NCBI GenBank assembly: GCA_000697475.1
Contig: JNEU01000845.1
Span: 116,985-180,984, forward strand
Source: Lichtheimia corymbifera B2541
Lineage: Eukaryota; Mucoromycota; Mucoromycetes; Mucorales; Lichtheimiaceae
Reading direction: 5' to 3'
Length of the DNA stretch: 64,000 nt
Shown: positions 11,070 through 23,265 of the stretch, piece after piece
Position numbering within the stretch: position 1 is the first letter of the stretch
How the letters are laid out: each line of letters opens with the position of its first letter
Program-made: the position numbers and the translations under genes
Notes under the pieces: generated by a model
Told to the model about the DNA's origin: nothing
The model's input: the letters and a program-made list of their open reading frames with translations, nothing else
Database searches by the model: none

Positions 11070-12203
11070 ATGATTCGCAGTTGGTGTCTCTGCATAACAT
11101 TGCTGCTGTCGGCATTGGCGGACATTACCTTGGCAGCCGTTATCGTTGTCGTAAGTGCATAGGCTCTTGAAGAAAACGACAACAACATATGCTCAACATA
11201 TGCTGTCTTCTATTGCAGGCAACCAACGAGACATACATTGACCGTATTGCAGCATTTGGACCAAGGTTAACCGAAGAAGGTGTGCTTGGAAGTCTTTTAC
11301 CACCGACACATGAAGATGATCGTTACGGATGCGATATTGTGACGCCTCCATGTGAGAACTGGGTTGCATTGATTGAACGAGGCGAGTGCTCCTTTGTCGA
11401 CAAGGTTAGAGCCATGCAAGCAAGCGGTGCCATTGCAGCTGTAGTCGGAGATAAACATTACAACGGCTGGATCACCATGTATGCACCAGGTTAGCACAAT
11501 TCCAACTCACACGTATCATTATTATTATTACTTAACTCTTCTTCCTTTATATATAATAGGTGACACATCGGATGTCCAGATTCCAAGTGTATTTGTCGCA
11601 CAGCATCAATATCAAGCTCTACTTCAACTATCTCGCTCATTCCGGGAACCTATGCTTGTCAGGCTAGTTAAGGATGATATGTTAACATGGTAAACTCGAG
11701 TGTGTGTGTGTGTGTGTGGAAGAGACATCAAGGATGTGTGTTGTGACTTTTGATATCTATAGGCCACTCCTCGACATGTTACTCGTGGTCGTATTGTCGC
11801 CTGCTGTCATGATGCTTTTTATCTATTTGACATGGAGACTACGTCAACGACAGCGACGCAAAAATGAATTAGCGCCAACTGACTTTGTAACACGATTACC
11901 GACACGCAAGTTTCGACGAGAGAAACAAGATCAACAAAATGAGGATCATGCAGAATGTGCTATATGCCTGGAGGACTATATCGATGACGACATCCTACGT
12001 ACATTACCTTGTCGACATGAATTTCATGCTTCTTGTGTTGATGCATGGCTGACGACACATAAAAAGTTTGTAAGTAGCAATTATATATTTAGCATTTCTA
12101 TTATTCATGATTGTTATTCTTCTAGTGTCCCATCTGTAAATATGACATTTGTCGCAAGACTCCCGAGTCATCAACAGAACGCACCCCTCTTCTCAACGCA
12201 TAG
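11070..12203 (+). CDS. PA-TM-RING type E3 ubiquitin ligase
   Basis: Five exons. Exon 1 (11070-11150) encodes a hydrophobic signal peptide (WCLCITLLLSALADITLA). The lumenal protease-associated domain follows (CENWVALIERGECSFVDKV, then ASGAIAAVVGD). A single transmembrane segment follows (LLDMLLVVVLSPAVMMLFIY), then a basic stop-transfer RQRQRRK. The cytosolic RING-H2 finger reads CAICLEDYIDDD...LPCRHEFHASCVDAWL, and after the last intron CPICKYDI, giving all eight zinc ligands. The protein ends with TPLLNA at a TAG at 12201-12203. This architecture is that of RNF13/RNF167/GRAIL-like endosomal ligases, which ubiquitinate membrane-trafficking targets. Substrates here are unknown. Confidence 0.92.
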
Positions 12204-12964
12204 TTTACTTTTATCCGTACTCTCAACCATCATTCATCATATACAACATCACTTTATCTTTATCACCCTCCTCCTCCTCCTCGCCCTCTCCTCCCTCTTG
12301 CATTCATTTCCCCCCTTTATTACCATCCATTTTGTTACGTACAATTGTTGCATAAACAACCTTGATGAACAGAGTCTCAAAGCTGAAACATTTGGCACCC
12401 TGGATTACAATGAGCGTGCGCCAAGATTTTCGCCATTCTCGGCAAATCAATGCTTTTCCTACATGTACATAGACGCGTGGTGTGGCGATTATTGCAGCCA
12501 CATATGACCAAACGGGTTATTATTCCCATTTCCTATCTTCAATCAACGATACCCTTGATGATAAAACATACGGATGCACAATCTTAAAATGCCCTTGCAT
12601 ACATACCAGATATGATAGAGAGAGAAAAAAAAGACAGATGCTTTTTGTAAAGCTTGGAGGAAAATCAACAAAGGGATGCATCATCTGCCAGCCAATCGTG
12701 CACTGAGAAACAGGCACGCTGATAAGATCATGTCCATGGTGTATGGCAAATCTGCCCCTCCCCATCTCACTCTTTAGCGCAATTGTTGTTGATCCCAAGT
12801 CCTTCGAAAATAGGCAACAGCATCCATATCCTATATAAATAAACGCATGGCAACCGCTGAGAGTATTCTCCCTCCTTTTTTTCTGCTTTATTTATCTTTT
12901 TCCACTCTTTTTTGCTCAGCAACCCGTTTTGCATATACAATACCCATACCTGTGGATCATCAGC
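12204..12964. other. Intergenic downstream of RING gene
   Basis: 761 bp between two plus-strand genes. Pyrimidine-rich near 12250-12330 and 12870-12920 (probable 3' UTR and promoter of the next gene). No further gene seen. Confidence 0.6.
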
Positions 12965-14338
12965 ATGCACAGCTATACCTTGGAGATTCTTGTTGTACTA
13001 TTACTCCTCTTCAAAGATACAATTGCTCTGTCCTATGGTCAGCAATGTGATGCATCTGCTATCTACACGTAAGTATGACGCACGCACACCGCATAGTAGA
13101 GAAGAGCTGATGATAAAATTCATTGCATAGAGCAACATGGCAGTATGATGATTCTTGTCAAAACGTCTACCTCTTTTGTGATCCTGCCACCAATACTTGT
13201 AACTATAAGGGTTGTGCCAATTCGGATTACATGAAAGAGTAAGTCAATAAAAATCAGTCCCAACATCCAATGCTTATCGCAACGCATAGATGGAATGTTG
13301 CAGTTCATCCATATCCCCCACGATGTCATGGAGGTACTTACTGCCCAGACAGCAATTCTAAATGCACGCCATTGGTGCAACCAGGAGGACATTGTGAGCT
13401 GGTAAGTTGGAGTGCATATCTATATCATGACGACGATTGACGTGTCCATAGCAACGTGATGATGAATGTGCTGGTAACAATGCCATATGCCTTAATTCGA
13501 CATGTTATATCAAGGCGGCACCTCTTAGTGGTGGATGTGCGACGGATGTGTACGTGGTTTCGTTTTTACATTTATGGGAGGGACCCTGACCAGTGGTGGT
13601 ATACCTTATGCTAACACACTACCGTGAATGACATATAGCACCGATTATGTATCGTATGACGCCACAGGCAACGGTGTACAACAGCGAATTGTACGTGACA
13701 ATTGCACGCAGGGAACCTATTGCGTACACAGCAAATGCATTCCTTCAAAGGAAAATGGGATGGCGTGCGACCAAGATCGTGAATGCATATCTGGGACTTG
13801 CAGTACCGATTATGTGTGCATTAATGGACCGGAAGTCTTCCGCACTATACCGACATGGCTGTGGGCTGTGGTCGGTGTTGCGGTGTTCTTGTTTGTACTG
13901 GCGACTTTGGTAGTGCTTTGGATATTGCATCGATTCCAAGCTAAAAGAGAACGTGCATTGCGAGCTAAATTCTTTGGCGACAATGAAGAGTTTGCAAAAT
14001 ATGCAATGCTTGAGCAACCGGATGGGGATGACAATGATGGTTCTCGTAGTAGCGACCCATCAAGTCTCACGCGTAGCATGGTTTATCTTACAACTCCCGA
14101 ATACAATGAATCTGCTGCAAGAGCCACACCACGTCCTCTTAGTTTTATTCTGGGTAACAAACGTGCAAGTACTGGTTCTCATCATAGCAGTATTACTGCT
14201 GGTGCTTCACATAATAGCAATACAATGCCATCAAGAGCATCCTTTCAACGTCTTAATTCTACAGAACTTCACCCACGTCTCAACACTCCTTCAACCCAAC
14301 AACAACAATCATCCTCATCGACAATGCATGAAAAATGA
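12965..14338 (+). CDS. Cys-rich single-pass membrane protein, function unknown
   Basis: Five exons. The start at 12965 gives a signal peptide ([20 protein letters not shown]) ending before GQQCDAS. The extracellular part has about 20 cysteines in short repeated modules, such as CDPATNTCNYKGC, CHGGTYCPDSNSKC and CDQDRECISGTCSTDYVC, similar in style to fungal Dickkopf/EGF-like disulfide modules. One transmembrane helix (TWLWAVVGVAVFLFVLATLV) is followed by a basic anchor (HRFQAKRERALRAK). The cytosolic tail of about 130 residues is Ser/Thr/Asn/Gln-rich and ends in poly-Q/Ser then HEK. Intron phases at all four junctions keep the frame. The topology suggests a surface sensor or adhesion protein. 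I do not recognise a named family. Confidence 0.85.
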
Positions 14339-14428
14339 AATTCAAAAACTGATGTATTGCAATTCAATAAACAAGTCTCGTGTTACACTACTACTACTCT
14401 TTTTCCTTTTATCCCTCCACAACACACA

Positions 14429-15176
14429 ATGTCGTTGGCCCTCTTTCGTCATGCTCGTGTGGGCGTCAGAACAACAACAACCACAACTACGGCTACATTA
14501 TCCTTGAAGCGAGGAATGGTGACCACCAACAAGTCGCGTAAGCAATCCGATTCCGTTTCTCATGGGTTGGGGTGGGAGGGAGTAGGGATGAGCACCACTT
14601 GTCCTAGCGACCATTGATTGTAATTGACACTAGTGAAGCCTTTCTTCGTCCTCTGGCACGTATGACCACGACACAAAAGGTTGCAAGGATGGTTGGAGGA
14701 GCAGGTGCAGCCACTACGATGGTTATTGGTGGACCACTGTTGTTCAAGCAGCCCGTTGCATGTCAGCAAATGGTACAGCCTACAACACCAGCGCTGGTGG
14801 TTCAAGAGCAGCAGCAACCCAAGGGATCCCTCATTCATAAAGGTGAAATTTCATTCGGTGTCCTTCTCGGTGTATGCACTGGATACTTTCTCAAGAAGAT
14901 TGGCAAACTATTTGCGTTTATGGTTGGATTGGGATTTGTATCTCTGCAGGTAAAAAGGAGTAGTAGTAGCATCCACAAGATCATGATCTCATCTTCCTTT
15001 TCTAGTACATGAGTGCAAAGGGATATGTCACGGTGCATTGGGATAAGATATCCGGTTCAGATCGCAACATTGATGTGCACAGCAAATGGCAAACCTTGGT
15101 CGGATTCCTCACCCACAACATCCAGTTCAAGTCCACTTTTATGGCAGGCCTTTATGCAGGCATTCGTTATGGATAG
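14429..15176 (+). CDS. FUN14 family mitochondrial membrane protein
   Basis: Three exons, starting at MSLALFRHARVGVR, an Arg/Thr-rich mitochondrial presequence. The FUN14 core is seen in GEISFGVLLGVCTGYFLKKI, GKLFAFMVGLGFVSLQ and, after the second intron, YMSAKGYVTVHWDKISG. The end reads STFMAGLYAGIRYG, the conserved C terminus with a GxYxGxRxG pattern. FUN14/FUNDC1 proteins sit in the mitochondrial outer membrane; animal members act in mitophagy, but fungal members are poorly studied. No clear N-terminal LIR motif (YxxL) is visible, so a mitophagy role here is not supported by sequence. The first intron acceptor (GTGAAG) is my best fit to keep frame. Confidence 0.85.
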
Positions 15177-15315
15177 AATCATTCATTGATTGTAGAATTG
15201 GATAAAGTTGGAGGATATTATACAATACGGGAATCTATCTATCTCTTGAACAGTTGGAGTTGACCATGATGAGATGATTGGGAGTAGAAAAGATAAAACA
15301 CAACATTTGAGTTAT

Positions 15316-16660
15316 CTAATTAGTGCCAAAATGCTCTCGAAGTGCATCACCCAAGGTGACCATGCATACAGTTTGCCACATGCCCAGACCAATACGAGGT
15401 GCTACACCTTTATAGAAACCTGAGAATCCGCTTGATTTGTAGATCCACTTGGCAGCTGTTACAATGCTAAGTTTTTCAGGTCGACCAGGCACCTTGATTT
15501 GACTTTGCTATAGAATGAATCCATTATATGAGCATCCCCTGGCAGATATCATGATGACGGATCATTTACCATTTCAACACGAATGACTTCAATAGGCTGA
15601 TTCCAGCAGCTAAGCGCTCCTGCAATCACAGAGGAAGCAACCTTATCAACAGCACCAGGCTTGGCATTTTCATCACCGTAACGAGTACGCAGGATCGTTT
15701 GCTGAGCATACCGTGCAATGGCGAATCGGGAAGCCCAGTTAGTGCACTGGCGTACTGCTACAGCATTAACACCCTTGTTGATGCCACGGAAACCTTCCTT
15801 CTTAAAGATCTCAGATGCCACTTGTAATGTCGATGATTTGGAGGCTATGCGTATACATATATCCGATATCAGCTATTTGTATGAGATCTTTCATTGTATG
15901 TGCCTCTTTGTTGCCCATCATACAGAGGAACAAGTTATAACACCTCCCTATCACCTACAGCCATGCTGCTGAACCTTTTGTTATCACATACCTGATTTTT
16001 GACGGGTCACCTCTACAGTTTTCATAAAGGTACAAAAGCCCATAGTGGAATAAGCTTGTGCAAGGCCACCTGCCATGCCTCCAATGAGACCCGCCTAAAT
16101 GAATGTCCACCATCAGGCATCACGTTTTTCCGTTATCTCTTTTTACCCCACACACAAGGTTATCATTGACTTACCACAAATGGAGAAGCACCAGCAGCAC
16201 GAGAACGATACTCAAACTCGGATGTTGTAAAAAGTAACACTGCACCCTTGGTGGACGCTACAATAACAATATAATAGACCCGCGTTAGTGAATGGAAACC
16301 CATCAGAATATTCTCTATTAACCTTCAATCCATGCCCATGGGATTAAGCCTTGATAGAATCCAAGTACACCACCACGTTGCCATACCGCAGAGAGAGCTC
16401 CAACAACGGATTGACCACGGTTAGCAGCCATTTGGGTTTTCATCACTTCAAAAGGTTGACCAAGTGTGGAGACTTCGAACATGTTGAGAGCTAAAACAAT
16501 AATGTGTGTGTGTCAGCATAAATGTAAAGAGTCAATACAAATACGTACTTGCACCCAACAGCAAATTGTTCCATGAGACAGCCTTTTTCTCGGGAACAAC
16601 TGCAGTCTTTGTAGTAGTAGCAACAGTAGCAGTAGGAGCTGAGGATGGAACGGTGGCCAT
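15316..16660 (-). CDS. YHM2: Mitochondrial citrate/oxoglutarate carrier (Yhm2 type)
   Basis: Mitochondrial carrier family protein with about six exons and about 310 residues. The N terminus is Ala/Thr-rich and then reads [13 protein letters not shown]. The internal exons encode [79 protein letters not shown] and [14 protein letters not shown]. The last exon has [20 protein letters not shown], the signature C terminus of Yhm2. This carrier exchanges citrate for 2-oxoglutarate and supports NADPH supply in the cytosol; the yeast protein was also linked to mtDNA maintenance. The stop is TAG at 15316-15318. Confidence 0.9.
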
Positions 16661-17139
16661 GTTGAAAGAGATCAATAAAGAGAAGGGGAAGAAACGTGTC
16701 GAGTCAACGTAAGAGTGAGAAGAAATGCATTTAAACGAAATGGCCCGAGATTTCTCAAGAAGCATGTGAATGCGCTTGATGAGGATATGCCGACCCTTTT
16801 TTCGGTGTATGTAATCCAAGCAAGCTGCAAGCTTGTTCAATAAATGTAATATCCCAACCTCCCTTCCGCTACAATGCCTTTCAATACATGCTCTACTCAT
16901 TTGCTCCTCATAAACAACAGCCTATAGTCTATACATAGCCATAGCTAACCATTAAGCAGGTCATGAAAAAAAGTTCCCACACACACCCTTTTGGGTACCG
17001 TTCATGCGTGTTGCAACCAAGCGTATACGCGTCCCTTAAACCAAGATTCAGGCACATGGATTCAAATCTTATCATTTTGATAAACGTAGCTAGAATAGAG
17101 ATTTTATTGGATATCCATGCATTATCTCTATTTATCTAA
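16661..17139. other. Intergenic, YHM2 promoter side
   Basis: 479 bp upstream of YHM2 (minus). No reading frame of coding character was found. Confidence 0.5.
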
Positions 17140-17757
17140 TCAAGCCCACATAACCTGTTCTTTCCCGTAATGCTTGCTATCTACCATACTACGGATGATT
17201 TCATATCCTTGTGATGCACTCTCAGAGCTACGAACAGGTGGGTTTACTCTTAGTGCTGGAATAGAGCGCTTTGTTGGTTGATCTTGCGTGGGTTGTATGT
17301 TCCTTCAAGGGATGGCTGTTGTCAAAACGTCGTATGATGTAGTGCGATATCCATAAAGAAAGCTGATAGGATCATGAGAAACCACTTGGACCTTTCTTGC
17401 ATTGATGTACGGAATGAAAGCACACCTGGCAACATCCAGTACTATGCAAGCTCTTTTGAGAATGACTCGATCCATATGTTGTTGTCGTCAAAAGTGAAAA
17501 AGGTACCTATACTGCAGGGATCGCCTTCACGTCATCCACGTCCTGTATCCCATCACATGGCCTTCCACTTCCACTATCGCTATGGCATTGCTACTGTTTG
17601 TTGTGGATACCGTCTCCAAGTAGCTGGTCGACACACTGCCGTCTATGGTTGAGCATTGTTCATTCAACATGCCGTTTGACGTAGACGGAAACGTTCAAGT
17701 TGATGGCGAGGACACTGCTGATCGACTCTTTTGAATTGCATCGTCGACTGTGCCCAT
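17140..17757 (-). pseudogene. Possible decayed or multi-exon gene, unknown
   Basis: The minus strand shows coding-like pieces that do not join into one frame. From 17757 one frame starts MGTVDDAIQKSRSAVSSPST, meets a TGA, then continues as Ser/Thr-rich sequence (GSVSTSYLETVSTTNSSNAI) to a second stop. Another stretch near 17500-17430 reads TTTTYGSSHSQKSLHSTGCC. The last block, from about 17300, reads RSIPALRVNPPVRSSESASQ, then YEIIRSMVDSKHYGKEQVMW and a TGA at 17140. A plausible intron acceptor precedes this last block. It could be a real gene with introns I cannot place, or a broken one. No family recognised. Confidence 0.3.
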
Positions 17758-18973
17758 GTCGTTTTATAGCCTTCTTTATCCCTTCGTTCCTCAAGTCGCC
17801 TTGTAGTTGAACATCGTTTGCTGATTGGTGTCAAAAGTGGAGAAGAAAGAGCCAACGGTATCTTGTGCAAGAGTGTTATGCATTTCAGGCAACGACTACT
17901 ATTCTCCCTTCCGATCACATTCGCCCACAACAATTACATATCTCCATCCATTCCTTGTAAAAGAAATAAATGCTTGTATAATAGACAAATGGAAAACATT
18001 GCTTGATGATCAGTTGACGAGGGCATCAAACAGCTGCTAAAAACGCCACAGCAGCGAGTGTCATGTGACAAGCATCATGGGAAATCATGCGACATGGATG
18101 ATGTGACACTGTCAAAGCAACAAAGTATATCACATGATGGAGCACTTGCATTGCTATGCATCTTTCTCTTTTCTCCCCCCCCCGTTTTCTTAACCGAGAG
18201 ACGATCAGCATACATATGACGCATCTCGATCTCTGTTTTGGTGTTTCTATTTGCTTCTTACATCTCATATTCTTCTCGTTGCTTCCTTTATTCCCAGTAT
18301 CGCGGGTGCCACCGAGATGGGATTGGGGGTGAGGGTTCAAGCACCATCATGAAACGTGTCTAGTGCATCAGCAGCAGCCACTTTTACCTAGTTTGGTCTT
18401 ATCCGCACACACACACACGCACACAACCTTTTCTTTTATGCACCACATTTCAAAAGTACCACCGAAGGCTTGGTTCTATATTTTTCACACACTACCAAAA
18501 CCAACGACATTTGCGATCATTGCGAGACCTGGTACACAAAACTATTTCTGACAATCGGCCGAACCATCCAATTTACTCATCATAACATGATCAGCGACGT
18601 GACATGAAAATAGAGTAGAGTAGAGGTCGAGAAAGATCATTCGTGTTTAATGGAGACAAGGTTCAAACAAGCTATAAACAAAAAAGCAACAAAATAGAAA
18701 CAAACATCTCGAGATACAATAATGGAGGAGAGAAAGGATGATACAACAAGGTAGTGGTGATACACATCAATGGGAGTGTGGTGTGTTGGGGGGAATCGAT
18801 GAAATTAGAACGAGATTACTTAGATGAGACAAGAAGAAGAATGAAAATGTTACGTTTTTGATAAAGTGCACAGTCAGATCAATGAGCCTGCCCAGATCCG
18901 AGATGATAAAGCGGTGGAAAAATGATAGTGTGAAAGGGAGGAAAACGGGAAAAAAGTGAAAAGATTAGGATGT
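17758..18973. other. Intergenic, 3' flank of APSES gene
   Basis: About 1.2 kb. It has a poly-C run near 18174-18183 and a short CA repeat near 18408-18424. Open frames here are short and without conserved character. Probably 3' UTR of the APSES gene plus spacer. Confidence 0.5.
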
Positions 18974-20574
18974 TCACCATGGTTGATGATAGTGCAATGG
19001 TTGCTGTTGGGTCTGGATAGGGTAATTGTACCATTTGGCTTCTTGCTGTTGTTGGTGATATTGCGGTGGGTTCAAATGGTGCTGTGCTTGCTCATCATAG
19101 TATGCTGCTGGTGATGGCCTAAACATGTCAACATCATATTGATTCAGCAACTGGCTATCCATGGATGGGGTTTCCAAAGCCGTTGAGCTTGTATTTGCAC
19201 TGCTTGTACCATCATAGGGATGCAACATGTGCAAATGATGATGGTACTGCTGCGAGCATGGGGTTGGAGGTGCTGATTCTGATAATGCTGATGATGACCC
19301 ATTCGTTGCGCGGCTAGCATAATCACTCAAACTAGTTGCTTCAAAATGGAATGAAGCTTGCGATGGAGGTGGAGGTGGAGGTGCTGATGTGGGGGGAGCT
19401 GTTGTTTGTGGTGGTGGTGGTGGCGGAGGTACAGCATATTGCTGTTGTTGTTGTGCAAAGTTATTGAATACCATGGATGGCACAGATGGTGCACGCGCCA
19501 TACTGTGATTGGTTTCTGAGCTGGTCACTATCAAATGCACGAGCAACATTAGCTGTCAGATATGAGAAACATGACGAATCGATTCAATACTTACTGCGTG
19601 GTGGCACAGGCGGTGGTGGAGGTGGTGGCGGAAATGCTGATGCTGGAAATTGAACCGTTCCAGGGAAAAAGTATCCTGGTGGCATTGGTGGCAACATGGG
19701 TGGATTGGCATAAAAAAAGATACTTGGATCATCTGTGAATAAAGGATGCAACAATTCGGAAATGTTGAATTGAGCAGCAAGTGCCTTTGCACGAGAGATC
19801 GTGATCCTAAAGGAGAATGATATGGTTGGTCGATCCGTAATATCGAAAAAAAAAGTTTTTTGCTTGTTTGGGGGAAAGAAACCTTACCACACGCCCTTCA
19901 AGTGCATCGCACCAACTTTAACGACAACACGTCCACGCTCGTTCTTGAGGATACCATCACGTCTGCCTCGTGACATGCCCACCACATTTAATAATTTGGT
20001 GCCATTGACCATGTCATTATCTGATTGAAACGGCGAAATTAAGCTTTTTCCTTTTCTTTGGTTTCCAAGTCAACTACTCCGAACGGAGTTACTTACCTTG
20101 TCGACGAGCAACACAGAATCCTCTGGCATCCACTTGATAGCAGATAGTACCCTCATCCTCCCAATAGGAAGTTGTCAGCTTAGGTTGTTGCTGTTGCTGT
20201 TGCTGCTGGGATTGGCTGTTATTGCTGTTGTTTTGAGTTTGGGATGGTGATGCATGTTGCTGCTGCTGCTGTTGAGGAGACATTACAGGTCGCTGCTGTT
20301 GTTGAGGAGGAGACGACATAGCAGGTCGTTGCATTGGGATCATGGGAAGAGGGTGTGCACGTTGCTGAGGTGGCATTGTAGGCACATTATACGAGGGATG
20401 ATGGTGATGATGATGTTGTTGTGTTGGGTTTTGGCTATACTGCACCGAATTACGATTGAAAGGTGGTGGGTTCCAGGTCATGACCGAGATCTGACCACCA
20501 CTGGTATCGGATTGTTGCTGTGGCTGCGAATATGGGTTGCCGTAATGAGTGGATTCAGCGAAGGTGCTGTACAT
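18974..20574 (-). CDS. APSES-type transcription factor (StuA/Efg1/Sok2 family)
   Basis: Four exons. Exon 1 (20574 to about 20098) is Gln/Pro/His-rich, then enters the KilA-N/APSES DNA-binding domain at [20 protein letters not shown]. Exon 2 reads [20 protein letters not shown] and [20 protein letters not shown], then KGVW. Exon 3 continues [32 protein letters not shown] and a poly-Pro stretch. The last exon is Gln/Pro/Tyr-rich and ends HYHQPW. Family members are bHLH-like regulators of hyphal growth, sporulation and cell differentiation, and act in the nucleus. The low-complexity flanks are probable activation regions. The acceptor of the last intron (GATAG|TGACC) was chosen because it keeps the frame. 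No ankyrin repeats, so not the Mbp1/Swi6 branch. Confidence 0.92.
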
Positions 20575-22939
20575 TTGGATAGGGTATGTATATGCTGCGT
20601 TACGTGCGAGTGCTGGATGTTTATGTACAATGATGCGATAAATTGTTTGTTCAAGCCAATCGAATTGGATTGATTACAGTATCTTTTTGCTGGTAAAGAA
20701 CCGAAGGCGAAAAAGATAAGAGAAAGTAAAAGAGAATGGCTGTAGTGAGGTGGTGGTGGTGTACAACAAAAGCGTCAAGAGAAGAAAACAAGTGTATGAG
20801 AGAAATGGCGGTAAAAATGGCCAAGATTCCTTTAACCCTCTTTTATATGAGCGGGGTGAAGGTGTTGTGGGGGGAGCAGTGATGGTGTGCTTGTGGATAA
20901 GCAAGGTGTGTGTGTGCCCGAACAAAATGTTTGAGTTGCCAAGATGGGAATGAAAAAGCCCTTTTGGCACGTCAAGTATAACGGCCCCATACCTCTTTAG
21001 GCCAATGGATGGCAACTCTCCAACGCCCATTACGTGGCTCTTTGCAGATCCCGGCGGTCTGACGGGATTGGCAGCAACCACACTGAGTGAATGTACTTAT
21101 TTAGGTTTCTGTCGACGTTGTCCGACAACTTGGTTTCGCGCGAAAATGAAATGACCCACCACCATTCGCCGCTGCAAATCTTTTCCGTTTTTAGCTCTCA
21201 TCCCCAATGGAAAAGCCATCATGTATGGTTGAGTCTTGGGTGGATATTGAAGGCTGGCTGGCTGTGTATAATTGTGCATGCCATCCATATCTACTCAGTC
21301 ATCATGCCCTAACATCGGAAATGGCACCAATAAAGAAACAACCAATCTATCTATTATAATGAATCGCGCGAAACCCATTTCATGATGGATGATGATGATG
21401 GTGGCAACCATACACTTGTACACGCTACCCCATTACAGTTTTCAAGGGGTGCTTGGTTTAAGCATATAAAACACTCGAGTGGACCACCCCTTGACCCCTT
21501 GTGGATAAAGGAAAAAGCGGGTTTGCTTGAGCTTATCTTTGAGAGAGATGGATTTTTTTTCATGCTGATGACGATTGCATACGCAATTGTCTGGGTGGCT
21601 CCAAGTTACACTGCATTCTCTTGTCCCCACTTTATCGTCACGAAGCGGGGATCTCGTGCAAGGCATAGTAGACGTTGACTTGCATAGTCAAAAATGTTCT
21701 TCCAAGTTACTGGCAACCTCTCTATGGCTTTGGTATCATCATCATTTGAGAACCCGCATCAGTCTGAGAGAAAGGAAAAGGGAATGGATCGACAAGTGTA
21801 CAAAGGTCATCATCACCCAATAAAGAATCAATTACAATGAAAAAAAAAAAGAGCGAATGGGAGAGACATGGAAAAAGGCAAAGATCCAAACACTGATGCT
21901 GGTGCCTCTCACATGCCTCGAGTTATGAGTGATTGGAAGAAAGGCGTGGCAACAACAGCAGCACATATCCATATCGCGCGCTCTGATTGCATCAGCATCA
22001 CCCCTGGGAAACTCAAAGCGTAGGACGATCAACATGCTCAAAGACACAAAGAGGAGGTGCTTACGTTGCCTTTCACACAATCCATCTCTCTTTTACGTTT
22101 TCTCATGGGCACACAAATGCTGATCCCTGCCTGTTTACAAACATACTCACCCATTGCGTCGCAACAAACACATGAAACCTCAACAAGAGTCGCCGTTATG
22201 GTTGCCACGTTTTCACTTGCCCATTAGCTGTGCAACCATCATCGGGCCTTGACAAAGTATCGTGATCATCACCATCATCGCCATCGGCTATTGAGCACTG
22301 CATCTGCGATACCGATAAATAATAAGAGTCCATGGGAAAAAGAGGAGCATTTGCGGAGATGATTCATCCGCGTGGCGATTACTATTCACTGATATTCATA
22401 TCTGATCTTTTGCTTTTTGGATGGGGGAAGAATATATAACATTATACACATTACTGGGTTGAAGTAATAATCATCAAACAAGTTTCATAAATGAAAATGA
22501 GTAAAGTAATAATGATTCTTTTTTTATCTGCAATGCTTTTCTTGGAAGTGCTCATCACGCATACGGAGTTTTGGGTGCAAGGGTAATACATTTACTGATT
22601 GATAAACCTTAGAGCCAGCCGATCTCTTTATTCGGTGAATTCCCGAGAACACACAATAAGCAGGCAGTGATTGAGTGAGTGACTGTGAATGAGGCTGATG
22701 ATGAAACGACCAAAAGGTAATACCCTCACATGTTAGCTGAGCAGCAACGACAAGAGTGGGAATAAGAATGGCAGTAGTGAGGACAGGGCACATTAAAATA
22801 CACCATATATTTGAATGCACGTTGAAATAGATACATTTGGGGTTATGTAAGCTAGATCCGTGCAGCGAAAGCACTGTTCGCAAGGGAAGATATCCACGTG
22901 CGTCACATTTTTTAATGCTTCTGATTTACGAATGGTCGG
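20575..22939. other. Long intergenic region upstream of APSES gene
   Basis: About 2.4 kb without a convincing gene. The proximal part carries mixed purine/pyrimidine tracts (near 20690-20780 and 21790-21860). Long 5' regions are common for developmental transcription factors, so it probably holds the APSES promoter and 5' UTR. A minus-strand frame at 22524-22883 starts at TTG rather than ATG and is discussed with the Cys-rich ORF. Confidence 0.5.
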
Positions 22940-23086
22940 CTACTGCAGCATATAATCCAAACGAGGAATGGTTGTACTACATTCAACGCAGCTGAAATGA
23001 ATTTGTCCACACTCTTCTTTCTCTTTGTGTCCACGATACTCAACGAATACCCAACGAACACCAGCATAATCGGCAACTCGCTTCAT
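22940..23086 (-). CDS. Putative 48-residue Cys-containing microprotein
   Basis: ATG at 23086 opens a 48-residue frame beginning MKRVADYAGVRWVFVEYRGH, with CGQIHFSCVEC near residue 33 and a TAG at 22940-22942. The amino-acid composition looks coding rather than random. The same frame continues after the TAG with VTHVDIFPCEQCFRCTDLAY, another CxxCxxC group, so the true gene may be longer (intron, or a broken stop). It is divergent from the MIT-domain gene, with 179 bp between starts. No family recognised. Confidence 0.35.
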   Translation of the reverse strand: MKRVADYAGVRWVFVEYRGHKEKEECGQIHFSCVECSTTIPRLDYMLQ

Positions 23087-23265
23087 CTCTCGTTTGCATT
23101 CTCGACTTGATTACGGCGTATCTGCCCATTGAGCCCATTCTCTCGTTCGTCTTCCGATGTTGTATTAGCCAACTCGCTCTCTCTCTTGTCTCATTCTCAC
23201 TCGTCACCGCCCACCACTCCTTTTGTCATCGACATTTATTACACCTTTATAACTCTCATCCCTGC

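Noticed and set aside
20674..21081. Minus-strand frame of 135 residues
   Set aside because: Starts at GTG and lies in the APSES upstream region; no motif.
22524..22883. Minus-strand frame of 119 residues
   Set aside because: Starts at TTG; its end (HPKLRMRDEHFQEKHCR) looks coding, but I could not join it in phase with the Cys-rich ORF upstream.
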